NCBI GenBank assembly: GCA_019828595.1
Contig: JAHQRK010000004.1
Location: 3,286,001 to 3,350,000 of the forward strand
Origin: Aphanomyces cochlioides
Taxonomy: Eukaryota > Oomycota > Saprolegniomycetes > Saprolegniales > Verrucalvaceae
Length of the DNA: 64,000 nucleotides
Reading direction: 5' to 3'
The notes under the pieces were generated by a model. It did no database searches and was not told the origin of the DNA. It saw only the letters and a list, made by a program, of their open reading frames with translations. The translations under genes were made by a program, and so were the position numbers. The stretch's first letter is position 1. Each line of letters begins with the position of its first letter. Of the stretch, positions 32,459 to 43,897 are shown one piece after another.

Positions 32459-33870
32459 TTAAACATAAACTGCTAAAATGGTCATAACACTAACCCCAAC
32501 GAGGAACAGGGAAATTTTCTCAAAGGAGGACGTTTCGTGCTTTTCGTCTTTCTCGGACACCTCATGGAATGCCAAGTAGATAAAGCTACCGGCACCAATG
32601 CCTAGGGCAACAGCTTGGGCAAGCTTTGATGACGCCCCTTGTAGTGTGGAATTTAGAAACATGCCACCAACGATTCCAAGAGGAGTCATGAAGCTGTACG
32701 TAACCAAAACTGCAATTGAACGGTGTGGTGAAACACTGCTCTTGGCTTTAGCGAAATTTGCACCCACTGATATGGCCTCAACAAACTGAAGATATTTGAC
32801 GGAAAGAAAACAATGTGGCACTTACTTTGTGACTGACGATCGCAAGTGCAGTAGCCAGAGCAGTGGAGCTTAACTCTGAATTGATACCCAAACTGAATCC
32901 AGCAATAAGGGAATGTACTGAAAACAAGGCGGCTAATAGGTATGGTAGTACAGTGCTAAAATGGATATAGGAAACATTCGAAGAAAGAGAGTAAATATAC
33001 CTTTCTCCTGAAAATACGATATGCTCGCTGACACTGCCCGTGACATGTGCATGAACGTGAGGATCTGAAACACATTGATCTTTCCTCTCGACGTTCACAG
33101 CACACTATCACCAAATGTCAGTGAAAATCGGTTCAGAATTTCCACCTTGTTTCCTGCCAAAAGAACATCTGCCTCAGTATGCTCTTTCGTAAGTTTGATC
33201 AATCCAGAAGTACTCAACATAGTGTGATCGCAAGAACAAGTTCCGTAGTCAACGAAACCTACTTGAATTTTAAGGCTAGGATAAAATGAGTATGGTGTAC
33301 CTTGTCGAATGCTACTATTCACGAAGTTATATTGAAAGCTTAGTTCTTCATTTTTGTTGGGATGGAGTGCATCTGATGCAGAAAACGTCCTTGAGCGTCT
33401 TGGGATACCAAAAGATGTAATTGGAGGGACTTGAATTCTGCAAATGCTCGTCTCGTCTGAAAATTGAACTCATTAAAGGCGCGATGTCAGCAAGAGTACT
33501 TACAGTTAGGTTTTGCCGCAGCAGCAACAGCCATCACTTCACCAGAGTTGCCAAAGTTCAACGAGTCGACACACCACACAAAGAAACATCCCAATGAGGC
33601 GAGAAAGTACACGAATGGAAATGGTTCTTCTGGGCCCCCAATCATGTCAAGATAGCCGTTGTAGAGTTTGACTGCGTCGGGCAGTAAATGAATCATTCCG
33701 GTGCTCAAAAATACACCGGCAGTTAGGAACGGGAGCTTCTCCTTGAGGATGGTGTTCCACATCGTCTGCGTCGACTGTTGCGTGATGAAGAGAGGCAGGA
33801 GGGAAAAGAGTATAGTGAGGGCCAGGAGCAATCCACATGTGACGATATTGAACCAGAATATGTCCATCAT
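32459..33870 (-). CDS. ZIP-family (SLC39) metal-ion transporter
   Basis: Six exons: 33870-33504, 33456-33301, 33258-33146, 33104-33001, 32955-32826 and 32785-32459; introns are 40-47 nt and the protein is 398 residues. The start is ATG 33870; a TTG-led extension upstream was rejected. Three N-terminal helices are followed by a variable cytosolic loop with the His motif HVHAH, then the ZIP helices. Helix 4 carries HSLIAGFSLGI, matching the H-S-x-x-x-G metal signature, and the next helix has HK...FVEAISVGANF. The last three helices end at 32459. ZIPs move Zn2+ or Fe2+ into the cytosol. A TTCCGGATAAT...ATTATCCG pair lies about 105 bp upstream, overlapping the end of the LSM10-like gene. Confidence 0.88.
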
Positions 33871-33972
33871 CGCACCCCCCAATGCTATGTGGCCTCGCTA
33901 CGTGGTTCCTATGAGATTCCTCAATGGCCTCTGAATTGCTTGCGAGTTTGTCCGACGGGAGCTATTGCTCTA

Positions 33973-33995
33973 TTTCCGGATAATGATTATCCGTA
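33973..33995. promoter_or_regulatory. Paired TTCCGGATAAT / ATTATCCG elements upstream of ZIP gene
   Basis: Two inverted copies of the promoter word about 105-125 bp before the ZIP start. The second copy contains the stop codon of the upstream LSM10-like gene (33987-33989). Confidence 0.5.
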
Positions 33996-34620
33996 TATCG
34001 GTAATGATGCAACGGAGCATGTCATGCCGAAAAGCTTCATGAAACATTGCGCCAAGAGGAGTTCATTACGTGTTACTCGTTCCGCTTCGTTTGGACCGCT
34101 GATACATACTTCGATTCTTGTCAACCATTTGAACCTACGATTGCGAGATAGGACTTCTTTTTTCAATGGCTTCATTACGTATTCCTTCAAATGTGTCGAG
34201 ATATTCAACCTTGGAAAACAACATGAGCTTGCGTCGTAGCGTCCATGAGGTCGTACCTGTCGGGCAAATGGACGTACAAAATCATTTTGCCCATCACAAA
34301 CAATTCATCCAAATGCATCGTAACTCCCTAGACGGCTTAAATCGAAACTCGTTTTACGAAATGTGGAGTACCTGTGGTGACGTGCTTTTCACATTGGACA
34401 GGCGTAGACTACAATATTAAAAATGTCACGCAAATTCAGGGATATACCTCTAGCTATGTAGCTGCTAGAAGTGGATGATTTCGTACTCCATGGTGCCTTG
34501 CCCAACTTCCTCAACGATTCCTTCCACAATGAATTCAGTCTTGAGCTCGATTCTCACTTCCATCCCAAGCATACTCTGCAAGAGGATAATAATTGATCGA
34601 TTCGTCCTCTTCCCTTTCAT
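33987..34620 (-). CDS. LSm10-like Sm-fold protein
   Basis: Four exons: 34620-34487, 34408-34372, 34327-34257 and 34209-33987; introns are 78, 44 and 47 nt and the protein is 154 residues. The splice borders restore an Sm fold: NRSIIILLQSMLGMEVRIEL, then FIVEGIVEEVGQGTMDLRLSNV (Sm1) and LDELFVMGKMILYVHLPD (Sm2). The YVHLPD ending and the GTMDLRL variant of the usual DxxMNLxL are closest to LSm10, the U7 snRNP subunit used in replication-dependent histone mRNA processing. The C-terminus is about 50 residues longer than human LSM10 and low in similarity; an extra intron or earlier stop there cannot be excluded. The start is the first ATG in frame. An ATTATCCGGAAA element is 72 bp upstream. Confidence 0.7.
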
Positions 34621-34691
34621 AGCGAAGATGCCGCAGTCAGGGAGTTGAGTGCCGTCGTGAATTCGTCTTGATCCAAGCAATTCATTCAAAA

Positions 34692-34970
34692 TTATCCGGA
34701 AAATTTATAAAATCTGGAATGCCACAAGGAAGGACTTTATCATTCGCTACAAGCTGCATGAGGAAATGGCCAGCTGGCTCCCAATCTCCTCGCAGCTCTG
34801 CATTAGAGAGCTACAAAAAAGCCCATATCAATATTGCATTCGCCAAGATCCTCCAGTGTTCAGCAAGCTACGCAAGATATCACTCCATCTTTGGATATTC
34901 TCCATTGATGGACGGACTGACACTGTGAAATAAATCCAATCAAAGTTTGCACTCAGTTTTGTCCGGATAA
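34692..34970. promoter_or_regulatory. Two TATCCGG-type elements between LSM10-like and cyclin genes
   Basis: ATTATCCGGAAA at 34692-34703 (72 bp before the LSM10-like start) and GTCCGGATAAG at 34961-34971 (about 95 bp before the cyclin start) serve the two divergent genes separately. The 250 bp between them hold no supportable gene. Confidence 0.5.
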
Positions 34971-35064
34971 GATCAAATTGTAAGACTTGGGAGGGAAATC
35001 CACCCATCCATCGCTCGGCACGTCGTCCACGCTTCTCGGCCGAACATCTCCTCTACGCGTGCAC

Positions 35065-36036
35065 ATGCGATACTTTTCAGAGAAAGAGCTCCTTGACAGT
35101 CCTTCATACCGTGATGGAATCCCACAAGCGAAGATTGATGCTTTCAGATTCAAGGGTTGCGAATTGATTGAAAAGTTGGCTGGAGTCTTTCGGCTGCCAA
35201 AGTTATCCGTTGCGAGTGCCAAAGTCTTCTTTCACCGGCAAGTGACTACTCTCTGGCTATTTTGTATGACTGTAAGCACAGGTTTTACTTTTTTCAGTCG
35301 TTCAAGCAGTACGACGCATGGTTAATCGCTGCAACCTGTTTGTTTCTTGCTGCCAAAGTTGAGGAACATTACGTTAAAGCTGTTGACTTTTCCAAGCACT
35401 ATTTGGCTTTGCGAAGGAAATTACACCACGACGCAGCTCCTTCTGATCTAGTTTACCCAAAAGCGCCGTCCAAGCCACACTCTGTCGAATCACAAACCGA
35501 AGAATTGCTCTTCCACGAATGTGTTGTTCTCCACGTCCTCGCGTACGATCTGGGCATTGTCCACCCTTATGCCTACGTGAATGAGTTCGTCTCACTTGGT
35601 CTCGCCAGTGTCAAATGCGCAGACGACACAGCTATGACGCTCAAACGAGGAGCTTGGAGTTTTCTCAACGACAGCTCCAACACGTATTTGTGCTTGCAAT
35701 TTGAGCCGCGGGTGATTGCTGTAGTAGCTGTATATCTTGCTGGCTCTTATGCATCACTTTGGACGCAGCCTCTTGAGGTAGATGCTCCGTCGTCTTGGTG
35801 GAAACAAGTCAATGCTCCTATAACAATCCTGGCAGGTACATAAGTTGCCTTGCAAAACCTCGATTGCCTGTATTGTTCTAGATGCTGCAAAGGCATTGCT
35901 CGAAACTTATGTAAAAGGATATTCCTATAAAAAGAGACCGCTCCCTGAGGGTATTTTGAAGCTGCTTGAAGAACATGGGCAAGGCAACCCCTGTATAGAT
36001 GAAGAAATTGTGGGTGGCGATGTGGGTAGTATGTAA
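35065..36036 (+). CDS. Cyclin of the T/K/L (transcriptional) type
   Basis: Three exons: 35065-35241, 35298-35835 and 35882-36036; introns are 56 and 46 nt and the protein is 289 residues. The first cyclin box reads RYFSEKELLDSPSYRDGIP, then RFKGCELIEKLAGVFRLP, FFHR(Q)SFKQYDAWLIAATCLFLAAKVEE; the second box covers LLFHECVVLHVLAYDLGIVHPYAYV and FEPRVIAVVAVYLAG. The LFLAAKVEE and S-x-K-x-x-D features are those of cyclins K, T and L, partners of CDK9/12/13 or CDK11 in transcription elongation and splicing. The protein ends soon after the second box, lacking the long Pro/His-rich or RS tails of animal homologues, so K, T or L cannot be decided. The ATG at 35065 directly precedes the conserved start. 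Confidence 0.85.
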
Positions 36037-36560
36037 GTAATTTATTCCAGATGAAGCTGCTTCCGTTATTAGTCAATTTTATTTTCGGATCGTTGAATCT
36101 TCCTTAGCATCATAGTTCATGAAAGCAATTCATGTAATGTTATCCTCCAAAGCGTTTCTAGCTCAAGTGGTTTACGACTCACTGACAACTAATTCTATCT
36201 TAACGCTGAAAAACGCGATGGCAAATGAATAGAAACGTCATCAAGATTAGGTCAGGCATTCATCGTTCAAGTAATGCCAAACGAGAAATCCTGAGCATTC
36301 TCGTGCTGAAGAACATCAATGAGGTCACCATACGACAATGAGTGACGTTCTTCATAGCCCCAGATTGCACTGTTGTGTAATACAGAAAGGAAAATCTTCG
36401 TTCAAGTTGGAAGCATGACGCTGGAGACTTTTGTATCCAGGGCAATCCAATATCTCGATATTTTTGTCCCAACCTGGCAGCTCAACGAAAATCACAGGAC
36501 CTCTGCATAGAGATGACTCGACTCATTCAGTTGTTGGTAATGACATCTATCTCATCACAT
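36037..36560. other. Intergenic region between cyclin and helicase-associated-repeat genes
   Basis: 524 bp between two convergent stops, unusually long for this window, where most convergent gaps are under 170 bp. Only short shadow frames occur; no RNA gene, repeat or family-like ORF was recognised. Confidence 0.5.
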
Positions 36561-37802
36561 CTAGATTTCATGAGGGCTCAATATGGTCTTCTTGGATTTT
36601 TGTCGACGTTTCCGCCTGCACCGCCAAACGAAGCCCATCTCGGTTAGCATTTCAAAGCGTTCAGGGGTTAATGTTGCACGATATTCACGCAATTTGTCAA
36701 TAGCGCGACCCAATTTGAATCCCCAAGTTTCTTTCGGCCACTTTGAATCATGCATCGGTACGTTAAACACCTGGGGAATTCGTAAATTTCCATAAAGCTC
36801 CTTGTAAGTCTGCAAAGCTTTGATCTTGCGAGTCCACATGTACTCGTCCATGTCCCAAACGAAGCCCATATTCTTGAGCTGATTATACCGTTCTTGGCCA
36901 ACATTATTTGCGTCGCGACGAAGTCGACTCACGATTCCACCAAGACCCATGTCCCACATTGATTTGGGCCACCGAGTTTCATTTACAGGTACTTTATATC
37001 TGGATGGAACGAGTAGGTCACCATGTATTTGGTTGTAGATAATCAAGGCTTGGACCTTTTCCTCCCAAACGACACTGTCAACATTGTCAAATGTCATACC
37101 CAGCTTTTTAAGAGCTACATATTCGCTTGGCTGAATTTTATGGGAGGCACGCTTCATTTCTGCAACAATCACACCTAGAGGTATATTGTGCAATGTCGTC
37201 GGCCACACAGGATCATCCTTTGGTACTACGAAATTTTCTGGGACAATAAAGTGACCATTGATTTGTTTGAACCATTCGCAAGCGGCGATTCGAGAATCCG
37301 CAGTTAATTCAACATCTTGCCAAATAAAGCCAAGGTCAATCAAGGTTTTTCGTTGAGCATCGGGCAACGACTTCCACGAAGAGCGAATAGTTTTTGCCAC
37401 GAGTCCCAAATGCATATTCCATGTGTCTTTAGGCCACTTTGGATCCAAGTCAGGAACCACAAACATGCTCGGCACGCACAAATCGCCGTGTAAGCTCAAA
37501 TATGTTTTGAAAGCGAGAAGTTCCATGTTACGTTGATGGTCTTGAGGGTCCCAAACAAAGCAAAGTGCATCCAGTTCATCTATAATAGTGGCATCAATCT
37601 TCTTAATCTTATAAAAGCAGCGAATATTCGCGCTAAACAAAGTCTGTCCTTGAAGGTGTTTTGGCCAGGGCTCTTCAGCTGGAACTGTGAAAATCTTAGG
37701 AAGGGTTGTAAAATCTGATCTGTCTTTTTGCATTTGTCGAACTACACGAACTGTATCCACAAAGTTGCGGCAAATGGCTTGCAGAGAGTTCGTGTCGCTC
37801 AT
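36561..37802 (-). CDS. Helicase-associated (HA) repeat protein without helicase
   Basis: A single exon of 413 residues from ATG 37802. Five to six imperfect copies of a ~65-75-residue module can be read, each with the pattern W....L..Y...HGDL.VP..F.VP..D..WP....G..LG..V...R......L...GFVW. This matches the helicase-associated domain otherwise found as arrays after DEAD/DEAH helicases in bacteria, and as stand-alone arrays in oomycetes and diatoms. No helicase motor, signal peptide or nuclease motif is present. The C-terminus is very basic (RCRRKRRQKSKK), consistent with nuclear targeting or nucleic-acid binding. The promoter region is shared with SMC1 and carries AACCGGATACGGATAATTG at 37845-37863. 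Confidence 0.82.
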   Translation of the reverse strand: MSDTNSLQAICRNFVDTVRVVRQMQKDRSDFTTLPKIFTVPAEEPWPKHLQGQTLFSANIRCFYKIKKIDATIIDELDALCFVWDPQDHQRNMELLAFKTYLSLHGDLCVPSMFVVPDLDPKWPKDTWNMHLGLVAKTIRSSWKSLPDAQRKTLIDLGFIWQDVELTADSRIAACEWFKQINGHFIVPENFVVPKDDPVWPTTLHNIPLGVIVAEMKRASHKIQPSEYVALKKLGMTFDNVDSVVWEEKVQALIIYNQIHGDLLVPSRYKVPVNETRWPKSMWDMGLGGIVSRLRRDANNVGQERYNQLKNMGFVWDMDEYMWTRKIKALQTYKELYGNLRIPQVFNVPMHDSKWPKETWGFKLGRAIDKLREYRATLTPERFEMLTEMGFVWRCRRKRRQKSKKTILSPHEI

Positions 37803-37844
37803 GATGCTTGACTTGACAACATGGGGAAAACGTTCAACATCGAA

Positions 37845-37863
37845 TAACCGGATACGGATAATT
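37845..37863. promoter_or_regulatory. Double CCGGATA/CGGATAAT element between HA-repeat gene and SMC1
   Basis: Overlapping copies (AACCGGATA and TACGGATAAT) in the 142-bp interval between two divergent starts at 37802 and 37945; likely a bidirectional promoter. Confidence 0.5.
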
Positions 37864-37944
37864 GTGTTCTTATATCGAGGTGAATATTTATTCCCGCGCG
37901 AAATTCAGAAAAGTTTTGCGCGTCCATTTGACCTCAACATCATC

Positions 37945-40900
37945 ATGGGCAGAATCCTGCGGCTTGAAGTGAATAACTTTAAGTCTTACGGCGGTAAACA
38001 GGAAATTGGTCCATTCGCACGATTTACTGCTGTGGTTGGCCCGAATGGAGCGGGTAAATCAAACCTCATGGATGCAATCAGCTTTGTTCTTGGGGTGCAA
38101 AGTCGTCAACTGCGATCAAATCAGCTCAAGGATTTGATTCACAGGAGTGGCTCAGCGATCAATGCCAAAGGAGGTGCATTCGTATCTCTCGTGTATGAAC
38201 TAGATCAAGACGAGAAAAGTCGTTTAACTTCAAAGTTGCGTGATCCCTCAGTGAAACATGTTGTATTCACGCGTTCCATCTCCGAAAAGGGAGTTGGAGC
38301 ATATCGTATTAACAACCAGGAAAGCACTTACGAAGAGTACGAGAGTACACTCAAGGAACTTGGCATTCTCGTAAAAGCCCGAAACTTTCTAGTCTTTCAA
38401 GGTTTGTCAGCTGTATGATCATTCATCGCATAAATTTCCACTAGGCGATGTCGAGTCAATTGCTTCTAAATCCCCCGAACAATTGACACGCTTGTTTGAA
38501 GTTATCTCGTCATCTGATGAGCTAAAGGATGAGTATGAGCGATGTTTGCAGGAGAAGACTGTTGCTGAAGAAAACACAATTTTTGCCTATCAGAAACGAA
38601 AGGGCTTAGCTGCTGAACGTAAAATTGTCAAAGAACAAAAAGAGGAAGCAGAGCGATTTAAGCAAAGGAGAAAAGAGTTGGGGAAATTGAAACAACAATA
38701 CTATTTGTGGCAAATGCATCACGTGGAAGAGGAAGCTGTGGGTCACAAAGAAGCCATTGCTGATGGAAAAGAACAATTGGAGCGTCTCCAGGAAAAGAAT
38801 CAGGTATGCAGTGTCGATATCCACGCAAGAAATCAATTTCATTGATAGGATGTTTTGTCTTTGCATAAAAGCAAAAAGAAAGCTCACGCGACACAATTGA
38901 AATCATGTCGACAGCTTTATACCGCAGTTACAGAAGTAACCCGTGAGCTGGAAGACATCACACCTCGTATCATTCAATTGAACGAGCAAGTCAAGCATGC
39001 AAAGAAGCGACTTGAAGCTGCAACATCACAAGAAAGCATTTTGGGAAACAGCGCCCGTGATCAGAAACGTGAAATTCAAGGGTTGGAGAGAGATATTGAG
39101 GACTTAAAACAAGCTGAACAAGAGCTGGAAGAGACGAAAGATGACGAGCAGCTTGTCCTTCAGGGTGAACAATTGAAAGAATACAATCGGATCAAAGAAG
39201 CTGCACAAGTTGAAACGGCAATATTGCGCAACGAACTTGAATCGGTATTGTTGAGTCCAATTGTCCTCGTAATTACTTTTTAGCTCAAACGACTGCATCA
39301 AGCCGATAACGGGCGATTGCAAGCACTTTTTCGTGACGAAAAGGAGCATGTCGACGAAATTTCTCGTTTGAAAGAGGATCAAGCATCAGCAGATTCCCGC
39401 CTCGTCGATGTAAGCTTTCAACTTGAATTTACAGCTCACGAGTGAACTCTCAGATGCGACGAGTAGTTGACCAAAGTACTTCAGAGATGCATGAGGCTGA
39501 ACTTGAGCTTCAAAACTCTGAGCAATACGTATATTCACACAATTGCCTTGATTTAAAAATGCGTTAGGAGAGAACGCTGATGAATAAAAAGCAAGCAATT
39601 CGAACCGAACTTGACAAAATTCATTTGGTGAACTAGACTTCCCCACCATCATGTCACATTCTTGTAGCAATTGCGAAATGTCAAAGACGACTGGCGACAA
39701 AACCAGGCTGAGCAAAAGAAAGCAGAAGTACTAGATACACTCACTCGACTGTTTCCTGGGGTTCGAGGTCGTTTGGTCGATTTATGCAAACCAATTCAGA
39801 GGAAATACAATATGGCTGTGACTGTTGCAACTGGAAAGTACATGGATGCATTGGTTGTGTCTGATTACAAAATTGGATGTGAATGCATTCAGGTATTACT
39901 GAACTAGTGAAGGTGGAACATATTGACTGGTGATTTCTAGTACTTGCGAGATCAACGTCTAGAAAGTGTTCAATTCATTCCTTTGGATAAAATTCGTGTG
40001 CAGCCACCAAATGAACGATTTCGTGACCTTGGCAACAATATCAAATTAATTGTTGATGTTATCGACTGTGACCCAGAAATTCAACCTGCTGTGGCTTACG
40101 CTGTTTCAGACACTATTGTCTGTGACACCATTGAAGACGCTAGGTATACATCTCTTACATATTCTGGCGTTAATAATATAATAGGGATGTGTGCTTTCGA
40201 CGCAACGAAAAAGTGAAAGCTGTTACTTTAAACGGCATGCTTATTAGCAAAAATGGCAGTATGACAGGCGGTAAAACTCAAAGAGACAGTGCACGTGCTG
40301 GCCGGTGGGATGAAAAGGAATCTGCTGCCCTAAAGCAACGACGCGAAGAGCTTCAAGCGGTAATGTTATTGTCCTATAGCATATACTTACTTGTTGTAGG
40401 AGCTTTCGGTGTTGGAAAAAGAAAGCACTGGTGCAGTCCGGCGCCAAACTTTGGAGACAAAGATCGGAACTTTATTAAATCGCTTACGACATGCAAACGC
40501 TGATATCAAGACAACTGAGAGTAAACTACCGAAGATCCAAGCTCGACTATCAGAATGCCAAAAAACAGTCAAGCGACTTGCCCCTGAAATTAAGAAAATC
40601 CGGAATGAAATGAACGCCAGAGAAAAATCGATAGCAACTCTCGAAGGCAAGATCAACTCGGTACTCTTATAACTTCCTAGTTTGTTCGTCATTTTCCCAT
40701 TAGGTGGAAGATGAAATGTTCAAGGGGTTTAGCGAACAATTTGGTGTAACTAGTGTCCGAGAGTATGAAGAAAACGTTGTTAAGCAACAACGAAAACGCT
40801 TGGAGCGAAGACGACAACTCGATACACACATGGCCAAAGTGAAAGCACAGGTAGTTCTTATAACGATGACCTTATTACGAATGTTTCAAATTCTAGCTTC

Positions 40901-42273
40901 AATATCTCCGATCTCAAAACTTCGAATTGCAATGGAATGAAGCCAAGGAGAAAATTGCGAAACATAAGGCATCTTTAAAGAGCATTGAAGCTGAGAAAAA
41001 GGAATTACAGAAGAAGACTACCCAATTAGAAGAAGACTCTGTCCGTCATAATGAAGCTGCTGCAGAGGGCCACAATGCTCTGAAAGAGATTGAGTCAGAA
41101 CTCAAAGCAATCTCCAAGAAACGTGAGTCGTATGACAGAGAAATTGCTGCTATTCACAAACAATTGGCTCACGAAGAGACTGCCATTGATCGCATCAACG
41201 ATAAAAAGCAAGAAATTTTGAAGCGTGCTACAATGGATCAAGTGCGATTGCCGTTGGTTGGCGAGGTGCTTCAATACAGTGATGGCGAGCAAGAAGATGT
41301 ACCAGATATTCAATTGTCTCTTGACTCAAGTGCCGAGACCCAGACAGCTTCAACAGAGGAATCTGTTTCTTTAACTCACCAAGCATCGCGACGTTACTTG
41401 GACCAAGAAATTGACTACTCATCTTTGGAGAAACGACGCTTTGATGGCGACAAAGATCGCCAGGACCATTTATCGAAGTACGAACAACAGATTGCAGCTA
41501 TGGCTAGCGAGTTAGAACGAATGCAGCCGAACATGAAGGCTCTGGAAAAGTATGATGAAATTCAGGCCCGCATTGCCAAAGAAGAAGAAGAACTGGAAAA
41601 GATTAAAGTGAGTTGAAAGCTGTTTGATGTATTTAAACTACGTCAATAGGCGAATGCGACTGAGGCCTGCCAAAAATTTGATGAAGTGAAAGATGCCAGG
41701 TTGTTGCCGTGTCAATGTTGTGATTCTAATTTTATGATATGCCAGATACGAACGTTTCATGGAAGCATTTAATCACGTTTCCGAGTGCATTGATGAGACG
41801 TACAAAAATTTAACAAAGAGCTCAAAGCATCCCTTGGGAGGCACTGCGTACTTGAGCTTGGAAAATTCAGAGGTAAACTTTCTCACTTGTCTGCCACAAT
41901 CTCATGCATCCATGTAAAGGAGCCCTATTTACATGGAATGAAGTACAATGCTATGCCGCCCATGAAGCGTTTCCGAGAAATGGAGCAATTGAGTGGTGGC
42001 GAAAAGACTGTGGCAGCGCTCGCCTTGCTCTTCGCTATTCACAGTTATCAACCGTCCCCATTTTTTGTTTTGGACGAAGTGGATGCTGCATTGGACAACG
42101 TCAATGTCAACAAGGTCTCATCATATATTCAAAAATGCGAATTTCAATGCGTCGTCATTTCCCTCAAAGATGCCTTTTATGAAAAGGCAGACGCATTGAT
42201 TGGTGTTTGCAAAGACATTTCGTCACAACAATCCAAAACTATTACATTAGACCTGACAGCCTACGACGAGTAA
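37945..42273 (+). CDS. SMC1: Cohesin subunit SMC1
   Basis: Fifteen exons: 37945-38401, 38445-38803, 38849-39244, 39284-39409, 39454-39528, 39568-39627, 39668-39892, 39941-40143, 40185-40359, 40400-40660, 40704-40850, 40897-41607, 41650-41699, 41746-41872 and 41920-42273. Introns are 39-48 nt and the total is 1241 residues, as usual for SMC1. Walker A is GPNGAGKS (32-39); two long coiled coils flank a hinge (about 510-640, starting [15 protein letters not shown]); the ABC signature is LSGGEKT (near 1148) and Walker B is [12 protein letters not shown]. The hinge opening FPGV.GR..DLC.P and the C-lobe start are typical of SMC1 rather than SMC2, 3 or 4. With SMC3 and kleisin it forms the cohesin ring that holds sister chromatids. 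Intron 13 has a weak GTTGTT donor. Exons 5, 6 and 13 are only 50-75 nt. Confidence 0.95.
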
Positions 42274-42452
42274 GGATTATCAACTCAATATATTATTGTG
42301 TCTGTGTCTGTTTTACTTATTCATTACCAAAGACATGGAATCAATAGTCAATAACGCATCAAAGGAAGATGGTCTCGTATGGAATCTTGTTTTCAAAGAA
42401 TGGCAATCAAGAAACTCTTCGGTTTCTTGACCCTGTGAACTGCTGACTCGGC

Positions 42453-43877
42453 ATGCTTCCCATCCGGTTAACGCGAAACGTTTTACTCGATGAAGCTACT
42501 TCGTATTGGATTCTCGACTGCATGGCAACATTGCCAGAAGAGCAGCGTAGCTTTCTGGAAGCGGATGCCTTAGATCTCATTTCGAAAGGATTCTTGACGA
42601 AAGACGACTGGGGTGCGCTGAAAAGTGGTGATCATGACGTCGCCAAGACAAGCATTCGCGAGAAACGAAATGAGCAGCTCTCGACAGCGATCCAGAATGC
42701 ATTGGCGAATCAACCCACTGACCAAATTCTTCAGTCTGACATCATCGCAGCTGCTGCAGGAGGCTTATGGGGAGCTGCTACTGCATGGTTAAAGACTACT
42801 CCTATCTTGAATCCAGCACCGAATCCACCACCACCTTCAACAGCACGAGAAGTACGTGTTCGATCTACCTTGTTTGTATAAATGACACCAGACTACTCCG
42901 GTTCTATCAACATCGCACTTGTGGAACTCGGCGAAAGAAGCAGCTTTGAAAAGTATGGAAACGAATCGCAAGATTCGAACTGTCGATTTTCTCGAGTTGA
43001 GCCATGTTTGCGGGAACGAGGAAACTTGTGAACACATTGTCATAGCAATAAACGGGTTTATGACTCATGGATACAGCCCATCCCTCAACTGGGAAGCTCT
43101 CTTTCGCATGAAGAATGGTATCTGAACGACTTTATTGATCAATTTTTACTTTGTCTAGTGGCTTCCTACGTCGTCTTATGGGAAGCCGGGAATGCAGCTG
43201 AATGGGATGCCTTCTGCAACGAGACAGGCAACCATTTGAAGAACGGCGAAGATGATACGATTGCAAGCCATTTTACTGTGGGCAATCCGTGGAATAAAGC
43301 GCAAAACAAGGCGCATCAAGTGGGAATTGTGCTGGCCGAACTCCTCATATCCAAGCCAGTCTTTGCTCGCGATCGAAAGGTGACGTTAATTGGTCATTCC
43401 TTGGGCAGTGCTGTCATTCACAGCGCATTGCAACATTTGGCCACATACAACACAATCCCAGGCAATATGCCTGTCCATTTGCACCAAGCCGTACGCGATA
43501 GCCATATCACGTTTAACATACCGACACTTTCGTAGGTCTTCTTCGCTGGAGCTTTTGTTCCCGACCATGATTTCAGTGCACTTAATAACGCCGTGTTCAC
43601 GCATAGAGACCATACCAAAGGCATCCTCAATGTGTATTCTTCACAAGACCACATCCTCATGCACTTGTTTTCGCTCGTGAATATGCATATTCAGCGCCCA
43701 GCCGCGGGATGCTCTCCTATTGACTCGAGATATGTCGCCAACATTTGCGTCACCGACTTGGTTCCATCGAACGATGTATCCCTTCTTGGACACAGCTACG
43801 AGCCGTTTATGGTCAACATTTTGGACCGCATTGGAGCAACTATGGATCTCCCCAACGCAGTAAAGATTGATCAATAG
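42453..43877 (+). CDS. DUF726 (TMCO4-like) alpha/beta-hydrolase
   Basis: Four exons: 42453-42851, 42892-43117, 43159-43490 and 43536-43877; introns are 40, 41 and 45 nt and the protein is 432 residues. The order of blocks follows DUF726 proteins. An N-terminal helical part contains a short Ala/Gly-rich segment (AAAAGGLWGAATAWL) that is usually membrane-associated. Next come ITINGFMT-type AINGFMTHGYSP, a WEAGNAAEWDAF-type block, the nucleophile elbow GHSLGSAVIHSAL, and GAFVPDHDFSALNNAV before a conserved region ending in YSSQDHIL. The Ser of GHSLG and the downstream Asp/His suggest an active hydrolase of unknown substrate. The stop is 20 bp from that of the convergent TPR gene. Confidence 0.85.
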
Positions 43878-43897
43878 ATCATTCCCTGTCATTAATT

